A stretch of DNA of 32,158 nucleotides from Buchananella hordeovulneris (GTDB lineage Bacteria > Actinomycetota > Actinomycetes > Actinomycetales > Actinomycetaceae): positions 1,654 through 33,811 of the forward strand of contig JAUMWR010000024.1 of assembly GCA_030529545.1 (NCBI GenBank), in the 5' to 3' direction. Position numbers and translations under genes: made by a program. How positions within the stretch are numbered: the first letter of the stretch is position 1; each line of letters begins with the position of its first letter. Below, one piece after another: positions 1 to 9,500 of this stretch. The notes beneath the pieces are model-generated. The model worked only from the letters and a program-made list of their open reading frames with translations. It made no database searches and had not been told where the DNA came from.

Positions 1-113
1 CCGCTAACGCGGGGTTGAGGCTTTTCCGTTAGTAATCAGCGGATCATCCCCGCTAACGCGGGGTTCACATTGACCTGCTTACAAACAACAGGGTCATCCC
101 CGCTAACGCGGGG
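1..113. CRISPR. CRISPR-like cluster of three I-E-type hairpin repeats (edge of array)
   Basis: The core CCCCGCTAACGCGGGG, a perfect 6-bp stem with a TAAC loop, is complete at 48-63 and 98-113. Its last 14 bases are at 1-14, cut by the window edge. The two complete copies are preceded by GGATCAT or GGGTCAT. Read on the minus strand the unit ends in GGGGATGATCC, the usual 3' end of type I-E CRISPR repeats. The intervening segments are AT-rich and unrelated to each other, like spacers. The period is 49-50 bp, against about 61 bp for a true I-E array, and the five bases on the far side of the stem are not conserved. This may be a degenerate array end, a phage-borne mini-array, or hairpin repeats that only resemble CRISPR. 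No cas gene is present. Confidence 0.45.
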
Positions 114-171
114 TGTGTTGGGACCAGGCTACATGGCAGGCGGCAGCGCGTCCAGGCCCGGCGCCCTTCCA

Positions 172-216
172 CAGCAAAGTGGCCCCGCGCCTCCACGGGG
201 CGGGGCCACTTTGCTG
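172..216 (-). terminator. Strong hairpin closing the late operon
   Basis: Perfect 17-bp inverted repeat: arms at 172-188 and 200-216, with an 11-base loop. It starts 4 bases after the stop codon of the last late gene (stop at 220-222). No long T-run follows, but the position and stem length fit the end of the late transcript. Confidence 0.8.
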
Positions 217-219
217 CTC

Positions 220-735
220 CTAAGGCCGTGACGGTGTGCGGTCCTCTAGCTCGTCTATGCGGGCGTGGATGCGGATGTGGGAGTCGCGCGCGTCCTCCCT
301 GGCCACCGCATGGTCATGGCGCAGCTGACGCAGGTCAGCACCCACCCCATCCATCCGCGTGGTCAGGTGCTGCTGGCCAGTGCGTAGTGCTGCCACATCC
401 GCCTGCAGCCCAGCCATCATCGTGCTGAGCTCCGCCATGGCCGCCAGGGCTTCCGCTTGTTTGGCGTCCAAATCGTCGCGCAGATTCGTCGAGTGCGAGT
501 TTTGCACCTGGGCGCGAGTAGCCGCCGCGTCAGCAGCCGCCGCACTGGCCTCCGCTTTGGCCACCTGCACACCGACCCCCAGGCGACGCTGGCGATTCAA
601 AATGACGCCCAGCAGCGTGCCGATGCCCGCGAGCGCGGCGGTCAGGACGGTGCCGGCGGCGGTGAGCCAGCCAGGATCACGCCATGCCGGGCCCTCGACC
701 GCGAGCGCGGTGATGGTGGCGATGGTGTGGGTCAT
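220..735 (-). CDS. Lysis-module membrane protein with coiled coil
   Basis: 171 residues. One clear transmembrane segment lies at about residues 24-47, followed by a basic NRQRR anchor. The remainder (about 55-165) is rich in Ala, Asp, Arg and Gln with heptad character, so a long coiled coil is likely. The ATG at 735 overlaps the stop of the upstream holin gene (ATGA), so the two are translationally coupled. As the last gene of the endolysin-holin cassette it is probably a second holin or a lysis accessory protein; actinophages often carry two small membrane proteins after the endolysin. Family not recognised; the lysis role is inferred from position. Confidence 0.75.
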   Translation of the reverse strand: MTHTIATITALAVEGPAWRDPGWLTAAGTVLTAALAGIGTLLGVILNRQRRLGVGVQVAKAEASAAAADAAATRAQVQNSHSTNLRDDLDAKQAEALAAMAELSTMMAGLQADVAALRTGQQHLTTRMDGVGADLRQLRHDHAVAREDARDSHIRIHARIDELEDRTPSRP

Positions 736-1115
736 GAGGTGTGGGGCTCCTGACGGGATCGGCGACCATGCTCAGCCACAGTCCCGGCCGGCGGGTCGAG
801 GCGGTGGCGGGGCTCGCCGCCAGGCGTCACGCGACCGATCCAGTCGATGAGCCCGGAGCGCTTGAGCAGGGTAAACGCAGTGGTGGCGGCGCCGATGAAA
901 CTGGTGGTGGCGGCTGCCAGGGTGGCCCAGTGGACGGGGTAGGCGGTGGCCAGCCACACGATGGCGGTGAGGGCGGCGCCGGCGGTGATGACTATGACGC
1001 GGCGGGTGTGGGCGCTCCAGCGGGGCTGGTCGATGACGGCCTGCAGCAGCGGCCAGATCACGCCACCGATCACGCTCAGCGCCACCGGGTCAATGTAGAT
1101 GCCAAGGAATTCCAT
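732..1115 (-). CDS. Holin
   Basis: 127 residues with two to three hydrophobic segments: about residues 8-28 (starting near IDPVALSVIGG), 40-58 and 64-84, followed by a polar, Arg/His-rich cytoplasmic tail. Holins form the membrane lesion that lets the endolysin reach the wall, and this gene lies directly downstream of the amidase. The ATG at 1115 was chosen because an AAAGGA ribosome-binding site lies just upstream, separated from it by four bases; the reading frame stays open further upstream but runs through the intergenic hairpin. Its stop overlaps the next start. The exact holin family is uncertain. Confidence 0.8.
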   Translation of the reverse strand: MEFLGIYIDPVALSVIGGVIWPLLQAVIDQPRWSAHTRRVIVITAGAALTAIVWLATAYPVHWATLAAATTSFIGAATTAFTLLKRSGLIDWIGRVTPGGEPRHRLDPPAGTVAEHGRRSRQEPHTS

Positions 1116-1142
1116 GGGGGTCCTTTCGATAGTGGGGAAGCC

Positions 1143-1168
1143 GGGGCGGGGCCGTGTGGCCCCGCCCC
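1143..1168 (-). terminator. Hairpin between endolysin and holin
   Basis: Perfect 11-bp GC stem (GGGGCGGGGCC / GGCCCCGCCCC) with a 4-base GTGT loop, in the 61-bp gap between the two genes. It has no T-tract, so it may attenuate transcription or stabilise a processed 3' end instead of fully terminating. Confidence 0.55.
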
Positions 1169-1176
1169 TGTGGTGG

Positions 1177-2025
1177 TTAGGGCTGCTCGGCGCGGTCCAG
1201 CGCGCTGCGGGCGGCAGCGTCGGTGGCCGGGCCGTAGATGCCATCGACCTCCAGGCGGTAGCCCAGGGCGTTGAGGGCACGCTGCAGACTCGCCACGGTG
1301 GCGTCGTGCGCGGCGGCGGAGGCGTCTCCCCAGATGCCGTCAGGGTCGGTGCCGACCACGCGCTGGGTGTAGGCCACGCCGTGCGGGTGGCGGCCACCAC
1401 CCCACGCAGAGGCGGCACGCACCGCGTCCAGGCGCTTGCGCGTGTCAGGGCCCGCCACACTGTCCGGCACCGCACGCAGAGCACGCTGGACGCCACGGAT
1501 GTCCAGGAACCTCGGGCGCGCCGGAGCCGGGGCCGGCTTGGGGGCCGGGCGCTTGGCGGCGTGCTCGGCGCGGGCCTGCCCGGCACGGATGGCGCGGGCG
1601 CGCTTGGCCAGCTCACCCAGGCGTGGATACCAGCGGCCCGGGCACGCCGTACTCATGTGGTCAAGGTGACCGGAGAGGGGCAGCTCGCCGTGCTGCTCCC
1701 AGATCGCGGCGATCAGCTGCGCCACGGTCTCGAAATCGCCCTCGCTACATTCCGGGCGACACTCGATACCAATCCCGCGCGGATTGCCAGAGGGCCCGGC
1801 GTGCCACGCCCGGTCGTAGTCATGCACCAGCTGGGTCACCCGCCCCGTCGAGGCCACGTAATGGGCGGAGGCGCGGCGGGACTTGGCGAGGTAATTCACC
1901 ACGCCCTGGTGGGTCTGCCCATCCACGCCCCAGTGGTGGATCACGATCTCATTCGGATCAGCAGGGCGGCCACGGGACACACTCACCGCCCACTCCGTAT
2001 CGGTCACAGCTCGATTGAGCGCCAT
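1177..2025 (-). CDS. Endolysin: N-acetylmuramoyl-L-alanine amidase with peptidoglycan-binding domain
   Basis: 282 residues. The N-terminal half is an Amidase_2/PGRP-type zinc amidase, which cuts the bond between MurNAc and L-Ala. Candidate zinc ligands are H30 (in IHHWG), H120 (in SGHLDH) and C128 (in ACPG). A linker rich in Ala, Lys and Pro (about 145-172) follows. The C-terminal part holds a weak PG-binding-like stretch (about 175-205) and a clear PG_binding_1 motif at about 240-280 (VASLQRALNALGY ... DGIYGP). The second of two adjacent ATGs is preferred because AGGAGG lies 5 bases upstream of it. Hairpins flank the gene on both sides, so it may be expressed as its own segment. Confidence 0.93.
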   Translation of the reverse strand: MALNRAVTDTEWAVSVSRGRPADPNEIVIHHWGVDGQTHQGVVNYLAKSRRASAHYVASTGRVTQLVHDYDRAWHAGPSGNPRGIGIECRPECSEGDFETVAQLIAAIWEQHGELPLSGHLDHMSTACPGRWYPRLGELAKRARAIRAGQARAEHAAKRPAPKPAPAPARPRFLDIRGVQRALRAVPDSVAGPDTRKRLDAVRAASAWGGGRHPHGVAYTQRVVGTDPDGIWGDASAAAHDATVASLQRALNALGYRLEVDGIYGPATDAAARSALDRAEQP

Positions 2026-2047
2026 CATTTCCTCCTCGATATGCGAA

Positions 2048-2072
2048 AGCCCCCACCGGCGTGGTGGGGGCT
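2048..2072 (-). terminator. Hairpin upstream of the endolysin
   Basis: Perfect 10-bp stem (AGCCCCCACC / GGTGGGGGCT) with a 5-base loop, followed on the minus strand by TTTCG. It separates the tail genes from the lysis cassette and is a probable weak intrinsic terminator. The endolysin ribosome-binding site lies just downstream. Confidence 0.6.
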
Positions 2073-2083
2073 CGGGTTGTTCC

Positions 2084-2524
2084 TTACGGCGCGGACGCGC
2101 CAGGGTCTGGGACGGGCAGGGGCGGGTCAGTGGGCACGGCGGGCTCCCCTGTGTCACCCGGCGGCGCTGGGTCAGGTCCGGGGACACCGGGCTCCGTGGG
2201 CGGCCCAATTTCCTCACCCTCCACCGGCGGAGTGTCGTCCCCCGGCTCGACCTCCTCACCCTCCGCGAGGGCGGCCTCGATTTGCCGGTTGAGGTCGTCG
2301 AGGTCGCCGCCGGCCTCGATGTAGGCGCGGGCCGTGTCCACGATGTAGGTAGGGGCGGCGGCTAGTAGGCGGCGGCGCTCGCGCTCGGCGTCCACGGCGG
2401 CGCCCAGGGCGTCGAGGTCGGCTTCGGTGACCTCGGTGAGGTCCACGTCAGTCCATGAGACTCCCTCGGGGAGGTCTGGGAGGTGGAGCTGCCAGAGCTC
2501 GACATCAGGGACAGAATCAGACAT
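2084..2524 (-). CDS. Hypothetical tail-region protein with acidic/proline-rich C-terminus
   Basis: 146 residues. The N-terminal part (1-90) is acidic and helical (TEVTEADLDALGAAVDAERERRR). From about 90 onward the protein is almost only Pro, Gly, Glu, Asp and Thr, likely disordered. The start is supported by TTAGGAGTCCCA just before the ATG. It sits between the collar-domain protein and the endolysin, where actinophages often carry small proteins tied to the tail tip or fibre. No family recognised; function unknown. Confidence 0.75.
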   Translation of the reverse strand: MSDSVPDVELWQLHLPDLPEGVSWTDVDLTEVTEADLDALGAAVDAERERRRLLAAAPTYIVDTARAYIEAGGDLDDLNRQIEAALAEGEEVEPGDDTPPVEGEEIGPPTEPGVPGPDPAPPGDTGEPAVPTDPPLPVPDPGASAP

Positions 2525-2532
2525 TGGGACTC

Positions 2533-3252
2533 CTAATATTTGATGAGGTAGTTGACGGTGAGGTACGGGGGGAGTGTGGAAAATGACTGATTCCCGCCCG
2601 TGGAGCCGGTGGCAATGGGCCGGCCATTATTGCGATTGAAAGCGCCGATGGACGCACCCGATGGGGCTCCAGATTCCACATATTTCATGGTGTAGCCCTG
2701 CTGGACGATCGTGTGAGTGTGGGCCGGCATCTCGCTGACACTCAGGCGATGCGAGGCCGCACCACCAGCACGGCCCAGCTCAGGGTGATTCGCAGAGGCC
2801 GGGCGGCGCCCGATGGGGACACGCTCACGCAAATCAGGCACCGCAAACGTGCTCGACGACCCGCCAAAATGCGTCCCCAGCACACCCGCGAGCGCAGGGT
2901 AGGAGCTGCGGTGGTAGGTGGCGCCGTCGCAGAGTAGCCATCCGGTGGGGGCGTGCTGGCCGCCGTAGGCGGTGATCGCTCCGACGGGGACGGGGGGTGG
3001 GGGTGGAGTGGTGGCAGGGACGGGGCCGCCCAGGATGGTGGCGCGGCGGCGGTGGAGCAGGACGAGGACGCGCTGGCCGACGTGGACGGAGGCGAGGGAG
3101 TCGAGGGCCCCGTCGATGGGGGTGGTCTCGCCGTCCAGTCGGACACGCACCGGGGAGGCGTGGGTGATCGTGCCCCACCGGTAGGTGGGGGCTTGGTTGA
3201 TGCGCTCGGTCAGATCGCCGATGCGCGCGAGTAGTGCCTGGAGTCCCCTCAC
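2533..3252 (-). CDS. Tail collar-domain (fibre/tip) protein
   Basis: 239 residues. Residues 1-80 form a compact beta domain with RVRLDGE and VGQRVLVLLHRRRATILGG, as in proteins attached to baseplate hubs. A short TPPPPPPVP linker follows. The C-terminal 150 residues match the phage tail-collar family: GAITAYGG, APTGWLLCDGATY, FAVPDLRERVPIG, and the terminal LPPYLTVNYLIKY. Such proteins sit at the distal tail and contact the host surface. The GTG start at 3252 overlaps the stop of the upstream gene (GTGA). Confidence 0.85.
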   Translation of the reverse strand: MRGLQALLARIGDLTERINQAPTYRWGTITHASPVRVRLDGETTPIDGALDSLASVHVGQRVLVLLHRRRATILGGPVPATTPPPPPVPVGAITAYGGQHAPTGWLLCDGATYHRSSYPALAGVLGTHFGGSSSTFAVPDLRERVPIGRRPASANHPELGRAGGAASHRLSVSEMPAHTHTIVQQGYTMKYVESGAPSGASIGAFNRNNGRPIATGSTGGNQSFSTLPPYLTVNYLIKY

Positions 3253-4313
3253 AGGTCCATCACCTCCACCAGTGTCGTGCGGGTCAGGTCGGTCGGCTGG
3301 AGGGAGTAGCGCAGCTCGCGCACTGACGCGCGCACCGCCACCCCCGCCGTGACGTACTCGACGACCTGATTGGGGGCGAGCGGGATCGGCAGGTGCTCAA
3401 TCTCCAGCGTCGCTTTGGCGGCCATGAGTGCCAGGAGCTTGCGGCGGGCGATGGCCTCCAGCTCTGCCTGACTGGTCGCTTCCACGCCCTCCTCGGTCAC
3501 CGTCACCCACCGGCCCCGCGCCTGATACGACAGGGGGTGGTCGGGGCGTTCATTGGTGGCCACCCCCACCAGTGCGGGCTTGTCGGCCTCGGACTGGCCG
3601 ACGCAGACCATGCGGTTGGGGATGGAGGCGAGGTCATGCTCGCGGGAGAAATCCGGCAGGTGGATGGCTGTGGCCCCGGCGCTGAATGCCCAGGCCGGGG
3701 CACGCTTTGCCGGCTCGATGTACGGCTCCAGGCGGAAAAACCCGTCCGTGTCGCACCACACACCCCAGTAGCCGGCGGCCTCCAGCAGATCATTGACGAT
3801 GCGCAGCCGGGACGTGCCCGGCGGCCACACCATGGTCGCCGGCGCAGTCTTTTCGGTCGGCGTGGCGATCACCCGCTCACCCTCACCCACACCCGCGATC
3901 ACGGCCCGCGCTGCGGCGACGAGGTTGGCGCCCCGGGCGACCGAGTACGACGCCGGCAGCGCGTCGGCGTCCAGGATGGCTGTTTTTGGCAGCAGGTCCA
4001 CCCGCCACGAGCGCGATGCCGCTGCGTAGGTCTCACTCGGGGCGGCCAGCAGCCACACCCCCAGCCCCCACCGCGACCCACTAGAGAGCACGTACTCGAT
4101 GCGTACCCGGTGGCGTGACCAGTCGATGGGCTGGTCCAGGTCCACCAGGTCCAGCGATCCAGAGCCGCGCAGCAGCGCCATCGCCGACAGCACGACCTCC
4201 CCACCGGTGACCCCAGGCAGCTGCATAATCGCCCGATCCTGCTCATCGACCAGCGTGACCACATAGTCCGCCTGCCGGTGCGAGATGAGATCAGGAGCGT
4301 CCAGGCCCGTCAT
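3249..4313 (-). CDS. Minor tail / baseplate protein
   Basis: 354 residues. The fold looks like the siphovirus tail hub proteins that follow the tape measure: an N-terminal beta domain (about 10-110) describing a local coordinate frame (WSRHRVRIEYVL), a central region with PPGTSRLRIVNDLLEAAGYWGVWCDTDGFFRLEPY, and a C-terminal beta-sandwich. A likely relative is the Gp37-like/DUF5047 group, but I am not sure of the family. The ATG at 4313 is chosen because GGAGGAGG precedes it; upstream codons in the open frame overlap the FN3 gene and look like a shadow. The two genes overlap by 23 bp. Confidence 0.8.
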   Translation of the reverse strand: MTGLDAPDLISHRQADYVVTLVDEQDRAIMQLPGVTGGEVVLSAMALLRGSGSLDLVDLDQPIDWSRHRVRIEYVLSSGSRWGLGVWLLAAPSETYAAASRSWRVDLLPKTAILDADALPASYSVARGANLVAAARAVIAGVGEGERVIATPTEKTAPATMVWPPGTSRLRIVNDLLEAAGYWGVWCDTDGFFRLEPYIEPAKRAPAWAFSAGATAIHLPDFSREHDLASIPNRMVCVGQSEADKPALVGVATNERPDHPLSYQARGRWVTVTEEGVEATSQAELEAIARRKLLALMAAKATLEIEHLPIPLAPNQVVEYVTAGVAVRASVRELRYSLQPTDLTRTTLVEVMDL

Positions 4314-6525
4314 ACTCCACCTCCTCCAGCTCACCAGACCACTCCCAGATGCCCACAGCACGCCACGAGCACGCCACACCAGACAGCGACCCATACACGC
4401 GATGCCCCAGCGGGTCACGGAAAAGCGCCGGCGCCGGCAGGAGCGCAATCTCCTCCAGACGCCCACGCACACCCGCGAGCGCGCCGGTGTCGTGGTCATC
4501 GATGGTGCCGCCGATGCTCCAGCGGCGGTCGCGTCCGGTGCCTGCTACCTCGATGCGGCCTGGGCGCCCGGCGAATCGGTAGGTCGTGCGGGCCTCCAGC
4601 TCCACGCTCGTGGAGAGGCGGGGGTTGTAGGCGAGGGCGGCGATGGTGGTGAAGCCGGGGCCGGCGGCTAGCCATACTCGGTCGGAGTCAGCGGTGGCGG
4701 TGGCCTCGGTGATGGTGATGGACGGCAGGTCCGTGGTCGCCGCCACCCGGTAGCGAGTGGTGCCGTGGGAGAGTGCGTGAGGGTCGATAAGGGTGGCGGA
4801 CGGTCCGGCCTCCCCATCGACGAGCTCCCACGTCTGCCCGTCATCGATGGAGCGCTCGACGCGGTTGGAGACCACCGACGGCTTGCCCCCACCCGGGGGG
4901 TTGATGATGGCGAGGGTGACCGCGCCGAGCGTCTCATCCCACAGGGCGGTCACCTGCGCCGCCGCCGGGCGCGGGTAGGCCACCGAGAACGCATGCGAGA
5001 CGGCGATGCTGGTCAGTCCGCTAGCGGAGGTGACCTGGACCTGGGCGACGTATCTGGCACCATCCTCCACCCGGGTCTCCAGGGTGACGCTGCTCGCCGC
5101 GCCCGTGACATGGCGGGTCTCGACCACACTCCCGGAGCGGGACAGAGTGACGACTGCCGCGATCTGCGGGATGCCGGCGGGCTGGTAGTAGCCCCACGTC
5201 ACCGTGACGCGCGAGCTGGTGTGGGTCAGATTGTCGCCGGGGGACTGGATCGAGACCGTGGGGACAGCAGCCACATCGACCTCGGCATAGGCCGACCACG
5301 GGCCTAGACCCGAGTCGCTACCCTGCTGGTAGACACCACCAGTGCGTACACGCCACCGGATACGCTGCCCAGCCTGAAAGCTGCCCAGCACCAGCGACTG
5401 CGCCGACCCGTACACCCGTCGGGTATAGGTACTCCCCCCTGCCGCGACATCCGACCACTCCACCACCGCGAGCGCTTGATCGGAGGAATCGACCGGATTA
5501 TGACGCCAGGACACTGAGACAGAGCCCGGGCGGAGCGCGCCCGAGTTGGGGGTGAGGTCAGTGGGGGCAGCGGGCGGGGCCGCCACAGTCACCACATTCG
5601 ATGGGGCTGATGGCTGCGATTCTAGGAGCTCACCGCCATCGGTGGAGTATGCGCGGGCGCGCACTGTGTAGACGTGGCTGCCCGTGGCCGACGGATTGGA
5701 GTGGACCCAGTAGTGCTGGCCACCTCCAGTGACAGACCCGACAGATGCGCCGGAATCATAGATCATGTAGCTGGCCACGCCCGCCGGATTGTGGTCAGGC
5801 ATGGACCACTCGACACGCACCGAGCCGCCGGACTGCTTTTTCGCGGTCACCCGCTGCGGGGGATTGGGGCGCATCCGCACCCACCCGAATGACCCCTCGG
5901 CGTGGCCGGCGTTATTGATGGGCCGCACAAAATAGCGCAGCGCGTCATGGCTCGGCAGGGCCACGTCGTCATACGACCGCGCCGCCCCCGGCAGCGTAGC
6001 AATCACCACGGTCTTCTGCGTGACATTGGAGAAGCGCCGAATCTCGATGCGGTCCCACGGCGCCACCGAGCCGGGATTACCCTGCCAGGTCACCCGGACA
6101 CGCCCGGACCCCTGCGAGAGGTAGGTGGCGCGGACATTCGACGGCGGAGACGGGACATAGTACGGGCGGCGCGGCACGGTATGCGTGTGCGTCACACTGG
6201 CCGCGCCATACCCGCCGATAGACGCCGAAAACCGCTTAGACACGGCATTCGCGAGCGACGTGGGCACCGTGGTAGACCAGCGGTGCAGCTCTTTGGTGGT
6301 CGTCTCCCCAAACCCTGAGTAGAACGACACCGATTTGCTGCCGGACCAGTCGCCGGACAGCGAGAGAGTGCCCGACCAATTGTGGCCCCACTCCAGCGAC
6401 TGACCGTAGACAATCACCGTCAGAGTGACCTGGCTCGTGCTCGACGACACGGTGGCCGGTGACTGCTCGACCTTGATCCCCAACCGGAAGTGGTTGGGCC
6501 CTGACGGGCCCCACGTGTGCGACAT
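4291..6525 (-). CDS. FN3-repeat minor tail protein
   Basis: 744 residues with several fibronectin type III-like modules: about 125-220 (PPSNVRATYL ... RVRVTWQG), 222-310 (PPQRVTAKK ... VRVEWSM), 315-410 (APTDLTPNSG ... SVSVSWRHNP) and 412-510. These Ig-like modules are common on exposed siphovirus tails and probably bind surface carbohydrate. The first 110 residues, rich in Ser/Thr/Trp, resemble a virion attachment domain. The C-terminal 150 residues look like a distinct tail domain. The start ATG overlaps the tape-measure stop (TGATG). Base use shifts inside the gene: the plus strand is G-rich over about 4500-4800 and C-rich over about 5000-6520. Confidence 0.85.
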   Translation of the reverse strand: MSHTWGPSGPNHFRLGIKVEQSPATVSSSTSQVTLTVIVYGQSLEWGHNWSGTLSLSGDWSGSKSVSFYSGFGETTTKELHRWSTTVPTSLANAVSKRFSASIGGYGAASVTHTHTVPRRPYYVPSPPSNVRATYLSQGSGRVRVTWQGNPGSVAPWDRIEIRRFSNVTQKTVVIATLPGAARSYDDVALPSHDALRYFVRPINNAGHAEGSFGWVRMRPNPPQRVTAKKQSGGSVRVEWSMPDHNPAGVASYMIYDSGASVGSVTGGGQHYWVHSNPSATGSHVYTVRARAYSTDGGELLESQPSAPSNVVTVAAPPAAPTDLTPNSGALRPGSVSVSWRHNPVDSSDQALAVVEWSDVAAGGSTYTRRVYGSAQSLVLGSFQAGQRIRWRVRTGGVYQQGSDSGLGPWSAYAEVDVAAVPTVSIQSPGDNLTHTSSRVTVTWGYYQPAGIPQIAAVVTLSRSGSVVETRHVTGAASSVTLETRVEDGARYVAQVQVTSASGLTSIAVSHAFSVAYPRPAAAQVTALWDETLGAVTLAIINPPGGGKPSVVSNRVERSIDDGQTWELVDGEAGPSATLIDPHALSHGTTRYRVAATTDLPSITITEATATADSDRVWLAAGPGFTTIAALAYNPRLSTSVELEARTTYRFAGRPGRIEVAGTGRDRRWSIGGTIDDHDTGALAGVRGRLEEIALLPAPALFRDPLGHRVYGSLSGVACSWRAVGIWEWSGELEEVEYDGPGRS

Positions 6526-9500
6526 CAGACCCCCGTCTCACTCTTGATTTCACGCGCCAGCTTGTGCTGGAAAAGCTCCACGATGTCTTGGAAATCGCGG
6601 ACATTGTGCGCGTCGATTTGCACCGACAGGTTCTCCACATGCACGCCCGTGCCACGGTATCGGCCCACACGCTCCCACTGCGCGGAGGTGAGCACCGGCT
6701 CAGGCTTGCCGGTGCGGTTCTCCACCACCGTCACACCCGGCTGGATGTAACCACCCTGATCAAAAAGGAACCGCCCGACATTGACATTCCCGTAAACCGA
6801 GGTCTCGCGCACCGAAAGACCCTGACGCGGGGCCTCAATGATCCGCCCCGGCTCCACCGCTAGCGCGACGTGGTGAGCGCCACCGGAGCCGACCGAACCG
6901 CCCCAGAAATACAAATCGCCGGGGATGATCTCGCCGACGCCGCTGGAGCGGGACTGGAAGCCCGATGCGGTCAAACGCGGAATGTTGGCGCCGATGGACT
7001 GCATGGCCCACGTGACCAGGCCAGAGCAGTCGAAAGTGTCTGGGCCGGCAGCACCCCACACGTAGGGGGAGCCGATGCGGGAGCGGGCCGCCTCGACAGT
7101 GGCCACACCGAGTGCCTGCTGCCCCAGGTCTGCCGTGCGAAAAAAGTTCTTGAAGCCTTCCCATAGCAGGGACGGGACGCGCCGGATCAGGCCGGCCCAC
7201 GAAGCGGCGGTGTCCATGGACCCGAGCAGGGCCTCCGCCGGCTTCTGGATGAGGTCGATAACCGCACCCACCGGGTCGGTGACGATATTCCAGACGACGC
7301 GCGCACCGTTTTTGATGCTGTCCCAGGCGGTGGACAGGCCACCCCACACGCCACCATCAGCGAAAGCGCGACGCCCCGCATCCCCGACGCCACCCAGATT
7401 GGTGCGCCCCCGAGAGGCAGCGTGATTCATCGCAGCCACAGCAGCCGGGCCACCCACCGCGCGAGTCCACTCAGGCACCATGATGGCCTCACCACCAGAG
7501 AGGTCCAGCACGCCACCCGTGGGGGAGACGAAGCGGTGCACATCCCGGCCCGGAGTGTATCCAGGCAGCACACCACCCTCAGCGAATTTGACCGGCGACG
7601 CCTCAGGCAGGCGTGTCGAAAAACCGACGGTTTCAGCGATCTTATTAAACGCCCACCGAATACCGTCATTATAGACGGTGCCCAGAATGAAATTAATTGG
7701 CCGGGCAGCAATTTCCTTTAGTGCTTCCCACGCCTTTTTCACCCCGTCCTTCATGGACTCAAACGCGCCCTTGATTTTATCGCCGACTGTGGCCATCGCA
7801 GGCTGGACCGTATTAGTAAACCAATCGGCCACCGGCTTAACAAAGCCCTTCAGCCCCTCCCAGGCTTGACCGGCCTTCTCTTTTAGCCACGTAAACTTGT
7901 CGGAAACCCATTGTGCGCCATCTCGGAAAGCGCCAACAACATCATTCTTAAACCACAGGTAGACGGCAGTAATCGCGCCGCGTATTTTCTCCCACGCCGC
8001 ACCGAGCACTCCAACAAGCCACCCAAATATCGCGCCAATCGCCTGAACAACCGGCTTAACAACGTTCTCCCACAGCCACTTAACTATCGGGATGACGTAG
8101 GCGTTAATTACCTCAATCACCTTATTGAAGGCCAGTAGAACAAACTCGAACACGGAGGAAAGAATTGGCATCGCCTTAGCGATGATTTCCTGCACCACCC
8201 CGAAAAGAACACCCAGCACGTCAGAAACAATCGGGATCACATTGCGCCCGGCCTCGACCAGGTTGCCGATCACCCGCTGGAGCGGCGGCACGATCCGCTC
8301 GATAGCCGAGCGGATCACCGGCATCACCCGCTCCGCGAATGATTGGACATGCGGGGCCAGCGTGCGCACGAAAAGCGCGATCAGCTCGCCGATACCCGAG
8401 ACGAGCGGACCGAGCACGCTCGTGACACTCGCCACCACGGCGGCGATCTCAGGGAATAGGTAGCCGGCCAGGTCCGCCAGCGGCGGGAGGATTTCAGCAA
8501 TCACGCCTGCCAGCGCCTCGCCGACCACACCCGCCAGGCCCCCCAGGGCCTGGGCGACCGTGCCCACAGCCGGGCCCACCGTCTCCAGCGCAGAGAGCAC
8601 CGGCGGGATCACCTGCTCCAGCAGGCCCTGCAGCGCGGGCAGTAGCGTGGCCACCAGATCGCCAGCCACACCGCCCAGCGTGGTCAGCAGCGGACCGGCC
8701 ACATCCAGCACAGACGTAGCCACCTGCGCCGCCAGCGGCAGCACACTGGAGACAAAACTCGTCAGCGTCGGCGTCAGCGCCGTCAACCCATCGGCCAGGG
8801 AATCTCCCAGCGATCCGGCCAGCGTGCCCACCTGCTCCAGCAGGCCAGAGAACATCGGCCCGGCACCCTGGAACGCGGCGCCGAGCGCGCCACCAATCTT
8901 GCCCAGGGCCTCGCGCAGCGCCTCCGATTTGGTCACCATCGCGGCCACCAGGCCCACCACGACACCCACCGGCAGGGAGAATGCAGAGAAAAGTCCTCCG
9001 ACGACTGGCAGCTGGGAGGCCATCGCCCCCAGCAGGCCCACCACGCCACCGAGCACCGGCAGCGAGCTAGACACGCTGTCAAACGACAACTTGGAAATGA
9101 AATCAGCGATTTTCCCCAGCCCGGATTCAATTACAGAACCCGCGCCACGAATTACGCTAATTATGCGGTCGCCGCCAATAGCGGTGATTATCTTTTCAAC
9201 ACCGCGCGCAACAGCGGTGCGCATATTGGCGAAGTTGTTCTTAATTCCGCCCGAGACATTCTTGGCCTGCTCCTCAAAGGACTTTAGACCGCCGCCCCCC
9301 TCCTTATTCAGAGTCAAGAGCGCGTCGTTCATGTCCTCAAAGGTGAAGGTGCCTTCCTTTAGCGCGGAATATAGGTCCCATGCGCCTGCGTCCGCGCCAA
9401 TCATGGCCTTGGCCAGCTGCTCGATCTGGCCGGGGGCGGCCTGCATAACCGAACGCCATGCCGGCGTATCAACCTCGCCTACAGAAAACATCTGCGAGAA

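Noticed and set aside
1..113. Ordinary type I-E CRISPR array
   Set aside because: Period of 49-50 bp and lack of conservation on one side of the stem do not fit 28-29 bp repeats with 32-33 bp spacers; kept as CRISPR-like only.
114..171. Left prophage end (second att) directly after the CRISPR-like repeats
   Set aside because: No similarity to the tRNA-Arg 3' half at 32102-32158 could be found here.
1099..2292. 397-residue plus-strand open frame
   Set aside because: Lies wholly antisense to the endolysin and its neighbour; GC-rich shadow frame with no ribosome-binding site and no family features.
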